18,506 bases of DNA from Spartobacteria bacterium UBA6821 (GTDB lineage: Bacteria > Verrucomicrobiota > Verrucomicrobiia > Chthoniobacterales > UBA6821), in the NCBI GenBank assembly GCA_002452515.1, contig DKEN01000018.1, positions 1 to 18,506 of the forward strand. The letters are read 5' to 3'. Positions 1 through 6,264 of the stretch are shown here, piece after piece. The first letter of the stretch is position 1; each line of letters starts with the position of its first letter. The notes under the pieces were generated by a model, which was given only the letters and a program-made list of their open reading frames with translations, was not told the DNA's origin and searched no databases. Made by a program: the position numbers and the translations under genes.

Positions 1-1109
1 TAGACCTCGACCGGTGAGCGTTTACCATCCTCAGGACTGCGCGCAGAAGCTCCTTCCTCACCAAGGGTTGCCACACGGAGATCCCAGACGCCCTGATCCA
101 AATCCCTGAATGCTTCCTCGGAGAAGGGGGTGGGGGGAGTCATGCGGGACTTGAAGGCGGCGATGTTTGCCAAAGCCCGTTCGATCTGATCTGACGGGGA
201 TTGAGCCAGTAGCTTTGCAGCCTGCTCCGCAAGCTCCATGCGGTGGCAGATCATGAGAAGATCGTTTCCGGCAGCAAGCCCGAGACGAATCATTTCATCG
301 AAACCATAATGATTGAGGATGGCCCCCATATCGAGGTCGTCTGTCATCACAAGTCCGGAAAATCCCATTTCCTCGCGCAGGAGTTTTGTGGTGACTTCCG
401 GATCGAGTGAAGCAGGGAGTCCCGAAGTGGTGAGTTCCGCAAAGGCAATATGTCCGATCATCATGCTGTCGACGGAATCAGGACCGGGGGCTGCAAATTT
501 CCGAAAGACCTTCAATTCGTGAGTTTCAAGCTCCGTGCGCGGCCTCGGAAGAGCCGAGAGTTCATGATGAGGATCGCTCGAGGCGGAGGAGTAACCCGGG
601 AAATGTTTGCCGCAGGAGAGGATGCCGGTGGACTGCAGGGCGCGATTGAAGATGCCTGACATTTCAATGACCTGATCTGCCGTGGTTCCGTAGCAACGAC
701 CCCGGAGGGAATTGTCAGCCTCGTCGTCAAAGGCAATATCCAGCACCGGACAAAGATCGAGATTGAAGCCAAAGAGGCGCAAGAGGTTTCCTGTCAGTTC
801 GCCGTGGCGCTCGATGAGGGTGAGATCGCCCTTGTCACGGAGTTGTCTGGCATTCGGGGGCTCATTACCAAGCAGTTTCAGGCGTGAGACTCGACCCCCT
901 TCCTGGTCGATCGTGATGATTGGTTCGATCTCGCTGAGTTCGCGCAATTGGTCGGTGAGTCTGCGAAGTTGCGACGGAGTCTGAATGTTCCTGCCAAAGA
1001 GAATGAATCCTCCCGGTTGGATTCTGCGGATTAAATCGGCGTACTCTGCGTCGACTTCAGTGCCAGGAACGCCGAGGAGCAGGAGTTGACCGGGAGCGGT
1101 GCTTTTCAT
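1..1109 (-). CDS. nagZ: Beta-N-acetylglucosaminidase, GH3 family (NagZ-like), 3' end cut by window edge
   Basis: Reading the minus strand from the ATG at 1107-1109 gives 369 uninterrupted codons and then TA at the window edge, so the stop lies at or beyond position 1. GH3 NagZ enzymes remove terminal GlcNAc from muropeptides during cell-wall recycling. Visible signatures are DQEGGRV (residues 68-74), CGKHFPG (166-172) followed by the D-P-H-H element at 179-182, which matches the Asp-His acid/base dyad of NagZ, and VMTDDLDMGA (254-263), which carries the nucleophile Asp (257 or 258). There is no signal peptide, so the enzyme is predicted to be cytoplasmic. The length fits the compact one-domain to 1.5-domain NagZ form. 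It is divergent from the namZ-like gene, with 58 bp between the two starts and no strong Shine-Dalgarno on this side. The family call is firm. Specificity for GlcNAc rather than another beta-hexoside is inferred from the D-x-H dyad. Confidence 0.88.
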   Translation of the reverse strand, partial: MKSTAPGQLLLLGVPGTEVDAEYADLIRRIQPGGFILFGRNIQTPSQLRRLTDQLRELSEIEPIITIDQEGGRVSRLKLLGNEPPNARQLRDKGDLTLIERHGELTGNLLRLFGFNLDLCPVLDIAFDDEADNSLRGRCYGTTADQVIEMSGIFNRALQSTGILSCGKHFPGYSSASSDPHHELSALPRPRTELETHELKVFRKFAAPGPDSVDSMMIGHIAFAELTTSGLPASLDPEVTTKLLREEMGFSGLVMTDDLDMGAILNHYGFDEMIRLGLAAGNDLLMICHRMELAEQAAKLLAQSPSDQIERALANIAAFKSRMTPPTPFSEEAFRDLDQGVWDLRVATLGEEGASARSPEDGKRSPVEV

Positions 1110-1167
1110 AGCGTCCGAAGGAAACAGAAAATCAACTTTCTGACGAAACGATTTTTCCCAAGACTTT

Positions 1168-2352
1168 ATGATGCTACGTGTTCTCCTTGCCGCCCTGATT
1201 TTTTCGTGTGCTGCGATCAACCTCCATGCCGTGGAACTGGGGATCGATGTGCTTCAGAAAAATAATTTTGATCTGCTCAGGGGGAAGCGCGTGGGACTGG
1301 TTACCAATCAGACCGGCGTCAATTCGGCAGGGGAGAAGACCCGTCTGATCTTGCGTAAACATGTCAATCTCGTGGCGCTCTACACGCCGGAACACGGACT
1401 CGATGGTGTGGAAATGGCGGGTGTGGATGTCCGCTCTCGGCGCGATCCTCTGACGGGACTCAAAGCTTATTCGCTTTATGGCGATACCCGGAAACCGACT
1501 CCAGAGATGCTTGCGGGCATTGATGTGCTCGTTTTTGATATGCAGGATATCGGCTGCCGCAGCTACACCTACATCAGCACGATGGGAAAATGCCTGCAGG
1601 CGTGTGCCGAACAGGGAAAGGAGTTTATTGTGCTCGATCGTCCCAATCCCCTGGGGGGCAATCGTGTGGAGGGGATGGGGATCGATCCCAAATGGATCTC
1701 CTTTGTCGGCCAGTTTCCGATTCCCTATGTGCATGGCCTCACGATGGGAGAACTCGCCCTGATGGCCAATGCCAAGGGATGGATGGGCCCCAGGGCCAAT
1801 CTTCAGGTGGTAAAGATGCATGGCTGGTCACGCTCCATGACCTGGCCGATGACCGGCTTGCGATGGGTTCCGACATCGCCGAACATTCCGCTGGAGATGT
1901 CGCCGAACTATTATGTCATCACCGGCGTGGTGGGAGAGTTGGCAGGAGGTCTCGATCAAGGACTCTTTTCACCGAGGGCCTTTCAGATTCTCTGCGCGCC
2001 TTGGGTCACGTCGGAGATGCTCTACTATCTGCGTGCCAAGTGCCCCGGTATCGCCGTTGATCCCTACGCGACGACTTCAGGTCCAGGAGTGATCTTCCAT
2101 GCAAATCCTGCGGGCGGAGGCAATCTCTGCACCGCGGCGCTCTATACCCTTGCCGAGTGCAACAGGCAGTCTCACGGGGCAATTTTTTCCAGAGCCTCGG
2201 GGGAAAAGATGAATCTCTTCTCCAAGGTCTATGGCAGCGATACGATCCGACACGATCTGGCGACAAAGAAGCCGGAACAGATCATCGCTTCCTGGCAACC
2301 ATTCTTATCACGATTCCGTTCGGAACGTGAACCATTCCTGCTCTACCAGTGA
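1168..2352 (+). CDS. namZ: Exported exo-beta-N-acetylmuramidase (NamZ/YbbC, DUF1343, GH171)
   Basis: This 394-aa protein matches the DUF1343/YbbC family, whose Bacillus subtilis member NamZ releases terminal MurNAc from peptidoglycan fragments. An N-terminal hydrophobic stretch ending near Leu-His-Ala (residues 19-21) looks like a cleavable signal peptide, so the mature enzyme is probably periplasmic. Family motifs in order are VGLVTNQTG (42-50), YTPEHG (72-77, with a conserved Glu), DMQDIGCRSYTY (124-135), LDRPNPLGG (156-164) and PYVHGLTMGE (186-195). Length is normal. Two adjacent ATGs (1168 and 1171) could both start it; neither has a clear Shine-Dalgarno. The divergent neighbour is NagZ-like, and in B. 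subtilis the two enzymes work in sequence on muropeptides, which supports the role. The downstream nadD start overlaps the stop, so the gene heads an operon. The exact linkage cleaved here is inferred from the family. Confidence 0.87.
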   Translation: MMLRVLLAALIFSCAAINLHAVELGIDVLQKNNFDLLRGKRVGLVTNQTGVNSAGEKTRLILRKHVNLVALYTPEHGLDGVEMAGVDVRSRRDPLTGLKAYSLYGDTRKPTPEMLAGIDVLVFDMQDIGCRSYTYISTMGKCLQACAEQGKEFIVLDRPNPLGGNRVEGMGIDPKWISFVGQFPIPYVHGLTMGELALMANAKGWMGPRANLQVVKMHGWSRSMTWPMTGLRWVPTSPNIPLEMSPNYYVITGVVGELAGGLDQGLFSPRAFQILCAPWVTSEMLYYLRAKCPGIAVDPYATTSGPGVIFHANPAGGGNLCTAALYTLAECNRQSHGAIFSRASGEKMNLFSKVYGSDTIRHDLATKKPEQIIASWQPFLSRFRSEREPFLLYQ

Positions 2353-2990
2353 GTGATTCCGGTCTGATCAACCAGAGGAAGAGAATACCTGGTCATGTCG
2401 AGCGGGTGGGGCTGTTCGGGGGATCGTTTGATCCCATCCATCTTGGGCATCTGATTTTGGCCCAGGCGGCCCTCGAGGAACTTGAGCTTGATCGGCTGAT
2501 CTTTATTCCGGCTTCGATTTCACCCTTTAAAAGTCATTTGGCTCCCCCACTTTCCGCAGCAAACCGCCTGGAAATGATCAGTCTTGCCATCGAGGGTGAA
2601 CCACGATTTTCCGTGGACGACAGGGAGCTGTATCGGGAGGGGCCTTCCTACACGATTGATACCGTCCGCTCCCTGATGGGGGATTATCCCGGAGTCAGGT
2701 TTCTGTACCTGATCGGAGCGGATAATGTTCCTGATCTTTCGGCATGGCATGAGAGTGAGGAATTGAAAAACCTCATCGATTTTGCCGTCTTTATTCGTTC
2801 TGGAGAAGGGTCTTCTAAGACAATTGGGTTTCCTGTCGTGCGGCGTCGGATCGATGTTTCTTCCACGGAAATCCGCGAACGGCTGGCCAAGGGGCTTTCG
2901 GTACGGTACCTTCTCCCGTCACCCGTTTACGAGTACATCACGACACACCGCCTCTATAGATCCCTTTCCGATGACCAAGTCCAAGACTAA
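2349..2990 (+). CDS. nadD: Nicotinate-nucleotide adenylyltransferase (NadD)
   Basis: NadD adenylylates nicotinate mononucleotide to deamido-NAD in NAD biosynthesis. The 213-aa frame has the nucleotidyltransferase signature GGSFDPIHLGH at residues 24-34, with the HxGH ATP-binding core, and the C-terminal SSTEIR motif at 171-176, both diagnostic of the family. The proposed start is GTG at 2349, giving a GTGA overlap with the namZ stop that suggests translational coupling. An in-frame GTG just before the GLFGG motif (residue 20) would give a more typical short N-terminus and cannot be excluded. The 3' end overlaps rsfS by 20 bp. nadD-rsfS adjacency is a widespread bacterial arrangement and agrees with the call. 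Confidence 0.95.
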   Translation: MSDSGLINQRKRIPGHVERVGLFGGSFDPIHLGHLILAQAALEELELDRLIFIPASISPFKSHLAPPLSAANRLEMISLAIEGEPRFSVDDRELYREGPSYTIDTVRSLMGDYPGVRFLYLIGADNVPDLSAWHESEELKNLIDFAVFIRSGEGSSKTIGFPVVRRRIDVSSTEIRERLAKGLSVRYLLPSPVYEYITTHRLYRSLSDDQVQD

Positions 2991-3366
2991 GACAGTAAAA
3001 ACAGCGCCGCAGCCCGTTGATCCAGAAGAGGCGCTTGCCCGTCTCTGCGCTGATGCTGCGCTCGACAAGAAGGCCGAGAATGTCGTGATACTCGACATGC
3101 GGGAGATATCCAGCTTCACCGATTTCTTTGTCGTCGCCTCGGGTACATCGGAACCTCAGCTCAAGGCGATTGCCTCGTCAATCCGTGGAAAAGTCCGCGA
3201 CTCCATCGATCTGAGACCCATCGCGGAGGATGGATTTCCCGGCAGTCAGTGGGTGATCATCGATTACGGAAGTGTCATCGTTCATATCTTCCACGTGGAG
3301 AAGCGGGATGTTTACGCGCTCGAAACCCTCTGGGGGGATGCGCGAAGAATCGAAATATCCGAATAG
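2971..3366 (+). CDS. rsfS: Ribosomal silencing factor RsfS (YbeB/Iojap family)
   Basis: RsfS binds ribosomal protein uL14 and blocks subunit joining when nutrients are scarce. The recognisable domain runs from the EEALARLCADAALDKKAE segment through VVILDMREISSFTDFFVVAS, QWVIIDYGSVIVHIF and the terminal ALETLWGDA motif. I place the start at the ATG at 2971 (MTKSKTK, 131 aa). The same frame is open back to 2782, but that extension lies wholly within nadD and has no family resemblance. The overlap with nadD is 20 bp. The short lysine-rich N-terminus before the domain is ordinary for the family. The next gene begins 15 bp after the stop. Confidence 0.94.
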   Translation: MTKSKTKTVKTAPQPVDPEEALARLCADAALDKKAENVVILDMREISSFTDFFVVASGTSEPQLKAIASSIRGKVRDSIDLRPIAEDGFPGSQWVIIDYGSVIVHIFHVEKRDVYALETLWGDARRIEISE

Positions 3367-3381
3367 CGAAGAGACCTGAGT

Positions 3382-3570
3382 ATGGATTGGCTCGAAGAAG
3401 TTCTAATCCAGTGCCCCCAATGCGGGGAGGAATTTGCCATCCAGATCGAGACTGCCGTTGATGGGAGGGTTGAACTCGTCGAGGACTGCGCCGTCTGCTG
3501 TCGTCCAGCGCGCGTGCTGATCACCACGAAATCTGGCGAGGTAGAGTGCCTCGAGGTTGAGGCGGCTTAA
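3382..3570 (+). CDS. CPXCG motif-containing cysteine-rich small protein
   Basis: This 62-aa protein carries CPQCG at residues 11-15 and a second pair, C36-A-V-C39, followed directly by C40. It matches the Cys_rich_CPXG family (PF14255), a small zinc-ribbon-like fold of unknown function. The four cysteines C11, C14, C36 and C39 would form a tetrahedral metal site; C40 is an extra cysteine. The C-terminal half (residues 42-62) is strand-like and acidic. The gene is 15 bp downstream of rsfS and is the last gene of the namZ-nadD-rsfS run. The ATG at 3382 is preceded by a purine-rich GAAGAGA stretch about 9 bp upstream. Metal binding is inferred from the cysteine spacing; the function is unknown. 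Confidence 0.85.
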   Translation: MDWLEEVLIQCPQCGEEFAIQIETAVDGRVELVEDCAVCCRPARVLITTKSGEVECLEVEAA

Positions 3571-3586
3571 TGGAAACACTGAAAAT

Positions 3587-3866
3587 TTTCGCGCAAAGAT
3601 GCAAAGAGGCTAAGGAAGAGGTTTTCGGGCAGGAGTTACGGCACTGGCCTTATACCAATCACCATCAGAAATGATACTATCCGTCTGGTTCTTTTGGCGC
3701 GTGGCAGCGTTGTCATCCCTCTGGTTATCAGAGATAGCCATCGGTCTTCCGCCTTACCACACCCCAAAACTACTTCGCCGCTAAAGTACCATTTCTTCCT
3801 GTGATTGGTATTACTCCGCATTTCCGGCTCCTGTCCCACTTTGCGTCTCCGCGTCTTTGCGCGAAA
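3587..3866. repeat. Long imperfect inverted repeat between convergent operons (outer arms)
   Basis: The left end (3587-3613) begins TTTCGCGCAAAGATGC. The reverse complement of the right end (3840-3866) begins TTTCGCGCAAAGACGC. The two 27-bp ends match at 22 positions. Similarity continues inward: GGGCAGGAG around 3627-3635 is mirrored by GGGACAGGAG on the opposite strand near 3830-3839. The arms meet the nested element at 3652-3811, so the whole ~280 bp could fold into one long cruciform or RNA hairpin. It lies between the 3' ends of two converging transcription units and could act in bidirectional termination, which is inference. The GCGCAAAGAYGCAAAG type of unit resembles dispersed intergenic repeats seen in several environmental bacterial phyla. 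No coding function is supported. Confidence 0.75.
3652..3811 (+). repeat. MITE-like element, copy A (160 bp, terminal inverted repeats)
   Basis: The left end (3652-3677) reads ATACCAATCACCATCAGAAA then TGATAC. The reverse complement of the right end (3786-3811) reads ATACCAATCACAGGAAGAAA then TGGTAC. They are identical at 21 of 26 positions, and the differences are concentrated in an internal CATC/AGGA block. The same two ends, each with its own block, recur at 7935-8217 in the same orientation, so this is a dispersed family rather than a chance hairpin. There is no transposase frame inside, so the element is non-autonomous if mobile. TA flanks the core at both ends, but TA is self-complementary and forms part of the repeat, so it does not prove a target duplication. 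The mobility class is not identified. Confidence 0.75.
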
Positions 3867-3888
3867 CTCTGCATGTGTTCAGCGCTTC

Positions 3889-5901
3889 CTACTGTGGCTT
3901 CGCCGCAGGAAGTGCGTTCATGAGATCGCCTCCTGTTGCTCCAGAATCCGGTGCTACCGTAGGCTTTTGATTCTCCTGATTTTCCTCAGCAGCAGATTGC
4001 GACTCCGGTTCGGGAGGAGTGATCTCCTGCGGTTCATTCTCTTTGGCCTGTTCCTTTTCCACGAGAGCCATTCCTTGCTGGGCTATCTGGGCAGCTTCGC
4101 CGCCGAGTAGGAGTGATTGGTTGAATGCTACTTTTGCATCCTCATAAAAACCGTAGGAGTATTCAATCACCCCGCGATAGGCCGGGACGAACGAAGAATT
4201 GGGATCGAGTTTCTCCGCGTAGTCAAGAGATGAGATCGCGGAAAAATAATCGCCGTCAGCCGCCTGCGCCTGAGCCAGTTTCAGAGCCAGGCGTGAGTCG
4301 TAAGGGAATAATTTCAATCCCGAGGCAAAGGCTCCTACTGCTTCCAGGCGCAGCCCTTTGGGATCGGCCTCATTTTTTTTGCCTCCCTGCATGGCCAACT
4401 CGGTAGCCGCCTCGCCACGGTAGAAATAGAGCTCAGGATTGTCCCGGGTCTTCAACGTTCCTTCGCGGGCCCAGTCGAGGGCCTCCTGCGGGTGACCGTC
4501 TCTCAGGGCGATTCTGGCGCGCTCAGCAAGGTATTCCCCGCGGATCATGGGAACTCCGTAAATCAGGAGCATCAGGGTGAGAAAGGGGAGGGCGACTCGC
4601 AGGGTAGTGCGGAATCTCTCGCCGGAATCGGTTGATCGTGATTCCTCAGTTGGTGCGCCGGGATTTGCAAGAATAGCAAATACGGCAGCCATCATCAGTG
4701 CGTTCAAGGGAAGCTGCATGTTGAAGTCGACGACAGAGTGAACCATGTAGGCGCCCACGGCGGCGATCGCTGCGATGTTGAAGGCAAGCCTGTCGCTCTG
4801 GCTGTCCGGCGAATGCGAGGAGAGGGATGAAAGTTTCAGAAAAGCGAATCCGCCCGCCCGCAAGTGCAGGATCAGAAAAATGACAAACAAGGCCATTCCG
4901 ACGATTCCGTAGTCGGCAAGAAGCTGCAGGTAGTCGTTGTGAGCATGGATTGGGTCATTTTGAACCGAGGGATCCCTGAAGAGGCGCCCGTAGTAGAGAT
5001 AGGAAAATCCGCCGGTTCCCCAAATCGGGGAAAGGTGAAACTGCTGGATCGCTGCAGGCCAGAGGATGAGACGGGGGTTTTGCGGGTCATTGATCTGCAT
5101 GACACGTTCCGCAAGCGTGGGACTCATGAAGACCAGCAACAGAACTCCTCCAAAGAGCGCAAGCGCCGCGCCGACTGACAGGAGAGAGGCGAGCAGGAAA
5201 TGCTCCCGTTGCATCCGCCGCCAGGACACGAGCGAAAGAATCAGCAGCACACCCAGACCGAAAACGATGCTCAGATACCCACCACGACTTCCCGAGATGG
5301 CAACTCCAGCGATGCAAACGAGCGCCGTATATCCGGTGAGGATCCTCGTCATCAGCGTTGTGCGTCCCCAGATGGTATAACTCGCGGCAAAGAGCGCAAT
5401 GACTTCCATGAAACCAGCAAAATGATTTGGTGAAATGAAGAAACCGCTGGCTCTCCAGAAATGATCACGGCGCTGCGCCCAGGAGAGTGGCATCCACTGA
5501 TCGCCCTGAGTGAACTGAATGACGGCGGGAACCATCTGGATCAGGGCGAGGATTCCCAAAAAGAAAAAAAGACGCTTGCGATCGATGGGACGGGTGAGCA
5601 CCAGCGTAAAAAAGAGATAGATCAGGAGGCACCCCGCCATAATGAAGAACTGGAGTCTCGCGATGTATTCGATGTCCGAAAAACGGTTGCGCACCAAGAC
5701 ATATGCCGCGAAGAGAAGGCTTGATACGATAGCAAGCAGATCCCCTCGTTGGCTTGTTTTGATCCCCTTGTTGGAGATGAAAAAGGAGCAGAGCGCCAAC
5801 AGCGCTACTCCGGGGACAGCATAGAGAAGTCGTGCTCCGCCGATGAAAACTTCAAGAAAAGCAAAAGCTACCAGAATCGGCAACAGGATGAGAAAACGCA
5901 T
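3889..5901 (-). CDS. O-antigen ligase/polymerase (Wzy_C/WaaL type) with C-terminal TPR domain
   Basis: This 670-aa integral membrane protein has about ten hydrophobic helices over residues 1-412, one more at 433-452, and then a soluble tail. Ligase hallmarks are SGSRGGYL (203-210), the large loop with WGTGGFSYLYYGRLF (294-308), and HAHNDYLQLLADYGIVG (319-335), the conserved His-containing segment of the Wzy_C domain (PF04932). Enzymes of this type transfer or polymerise undecaprenyl-linked glycans on the outer face of the inner membrane, onto lipid A-core or protein. Residues about 455-615 contain TPR-like helical pairs (EALDWAREGTLKTRDNPEL; DYFSAISSLDYAEKLDPNSS). The last 55 residues are Pro/Glu/Gln-rich and probably disordered. 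The fusion is longer than plain WaaL (about 400 aa) and resembles TPR-bearing ligases of Gram-negative bacteria. No glycosyltransferase lies nearby. Whether the acceptor is LPS or pilin/protein cannot be told. Confidence 0.82.
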   Translation of the reverse strand: MRFLILLPILVAFAFLEVFIGGARLLYAVPGVALLALCSFFISNKGIKTSQRGDLLAIVSSLLFAAYVLVRNRFSDIEYIARLQFFIMAGCLLIYLFFTLVLTRPIDRKRLFFFLGILALIQMVPAVIQFTQGDQWMPLSWAQRRDHFWRASGFFISPNHFAGFMEVIALFAASYTIWGRTTLMTRILTGYTALVCIAGVAISGSRGGYLSIVFGLGVLLILSLVSWRRMQREHFLLASLLSVGAALALFGGVLLLVFMSPTLAERVMQINDPQNPRLILWPAAIQQFHLSPIWGTGGFSYLYYGRLFRDPSVQNDPIHAHNDYLQLLADYGIVGMALFVIFLILHLRAGGFAFLKLSSLSSHSPDSQSDRLAFNIAAIAAVGAYMVHSVVDFNMQLPLNALMMAAVFAILANPGAPTEESRSTDSGERFRTTLRVALPFLTLMLLIYGVPMIRGEYLAERARIALRDGHPQEALDWAREGTLKTRDNPELYFYRGEAATELAMQGGKKNEADPKGLRLEAVGAFASGLKLFPYDSRLALKLAQAQAADGDYFSAISSLDYAEKLDPNSSFVPAYRGVIEYSYGFYEDAKVAFNQSLLLGGEAAQIAQQGMALVEKEQAKENEPQEITPPEPESQSAAEENQENQKPTVAPDSGATGGDLMNALPAAKPQ

Positions 5902-5996
5902 GCGCCATTCTACACAGCATCGTGAGTCATGATCCAGCGGGGATTAAATAAAAACGATTCTATGCACACTCGTGCCTCATCTAGTGGTTTCATCAT

Positions 5997-6026
5997 TTTA
6001 TCACCACCATATGGTGTGGCTATCAA
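5997..6026 (-). promoter_or_regulatory. Candidate sigma70-type promoter for the O-antigen ligase, with palindrome in the spacer
   Basis: On the minus strand, TTGATA (6021-6026) is followed after 18 bp by GATAAA (5997-6002), about 95 bp before the ligase start codon. The spacer contains the perfect 12-bp palindrome CACCATATGGTG (6005-6016), a position where a repressor would block polymerase. The boxes match consensus at 5/6 (-35) and 4/6 (-10). The assignment is by eye, and consensus promoters for this phylum are poorly defined. Confidence 0.35.
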
Positions 6027-6032
6027 TTTCGA

Positions 6033-6052
6033 TTGTGGCAAAATTGTCACAA
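6033..6052. promoter_or_regulatory. Candidate operator, inverted repeat TTGTGGC-N6-GTCACAA
   Basis: Arms TTGTGGC (6033-6039) and GTCACAA (6046-6052) are inverted copies with one mismatch, separated by AAAATT. The site sits just upstream of the candidate minus-strand promoter and about 100 bp upstream of the candidate plus-strand one. It recalls CRP/FNR-type sites (TGTGA-N6-TCACA), but the core spacing is two bases longer, so I do not assign a regulator. Confidence 0.25.
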
Positions 6053-6154
6053 AAAACTCATTCCAATCAAAGTGCATCTCGAGTAAGAATAATAACGAAA
6101 GTCGGATCAGGATGATCACTCCAGTTCCATAAGAGAAAGTAATAAAAAATAGTT

Positions 6155-6183
6155 TTGACAAAAAGAGGGTTTTCTCTTACCCA
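6155..6183 (+). promoter_or_regulatory. Candidate promoter for the exported protein gene
   Basis: A perfect -35 hexamer TTGACA (6155-6160) is followed 17 bp later by TACCCA (6178-6183), a poor -10 box. A better -10-like hexamer, TATAGT, is at 6188-6193 but at 27 bp spacing. The spacer carries AAGAG-N6-CTCTT (6163-6178), a small inverted repeat. The leader to the ATG at 6265 would be about 70 nt. Only the -35 box is convincing. Confidence 0.3.
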
Positions 6184-6264
6184 TGGCTATAGTAAATCTG
6201 CAAAACACAAATTTCACAAAAAAATCAACGCAGTAGAACCGATACAACACCCAACGAAAATACC

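Larger units (their letters stand above)
5902..6264. other. A+T-rich divergent intergenic region
   Basis: This 363-bp stretch separates the minus-strand O-antigen ligase from the plus-strand exported protein and must hold both sets of 5' signals. It is visibly richer in A+T than the flanking genes. Short open frames on both strands (for example 5929-6132 plus and 5910-6161 minus) have no recognisable motifs and overlap each other, so I do not call them. The candidate promoters and palindromes are listed separately. Confidence 0.7.

Noticed and set aside
3636..3839. 67-codon open frame on the minus strand across copy A of the repeat
   Set aside because: It spans both inverted arms and the centre, contains no recognisable motif, and its frame through the ends is not kept in copy B. 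It is an accident of the repeat.
3885..3912. Hairpin CTTCC...TGTGGC-TTC-GCCGCA-GGAAG at the end of the O-antigen ligase gene, considered as a terminator
   Set aside because: It overlaps the last codons and stop, and has no T-run after it on the transcribed strand.
6033..6052. CRP-binding site
   Set aside because: The TGTG...CACA halves are present, but the core spacing is 8 rather than 6 and one arm is imperfect. No CRP-type regulator can be inferred from this window.
5910..6161. Short overlapping open frames on both strands in the divergent intergenic region
   Set aside because: They overlap each other and the candidate promoters, have atypical composition, and match no known small protein.
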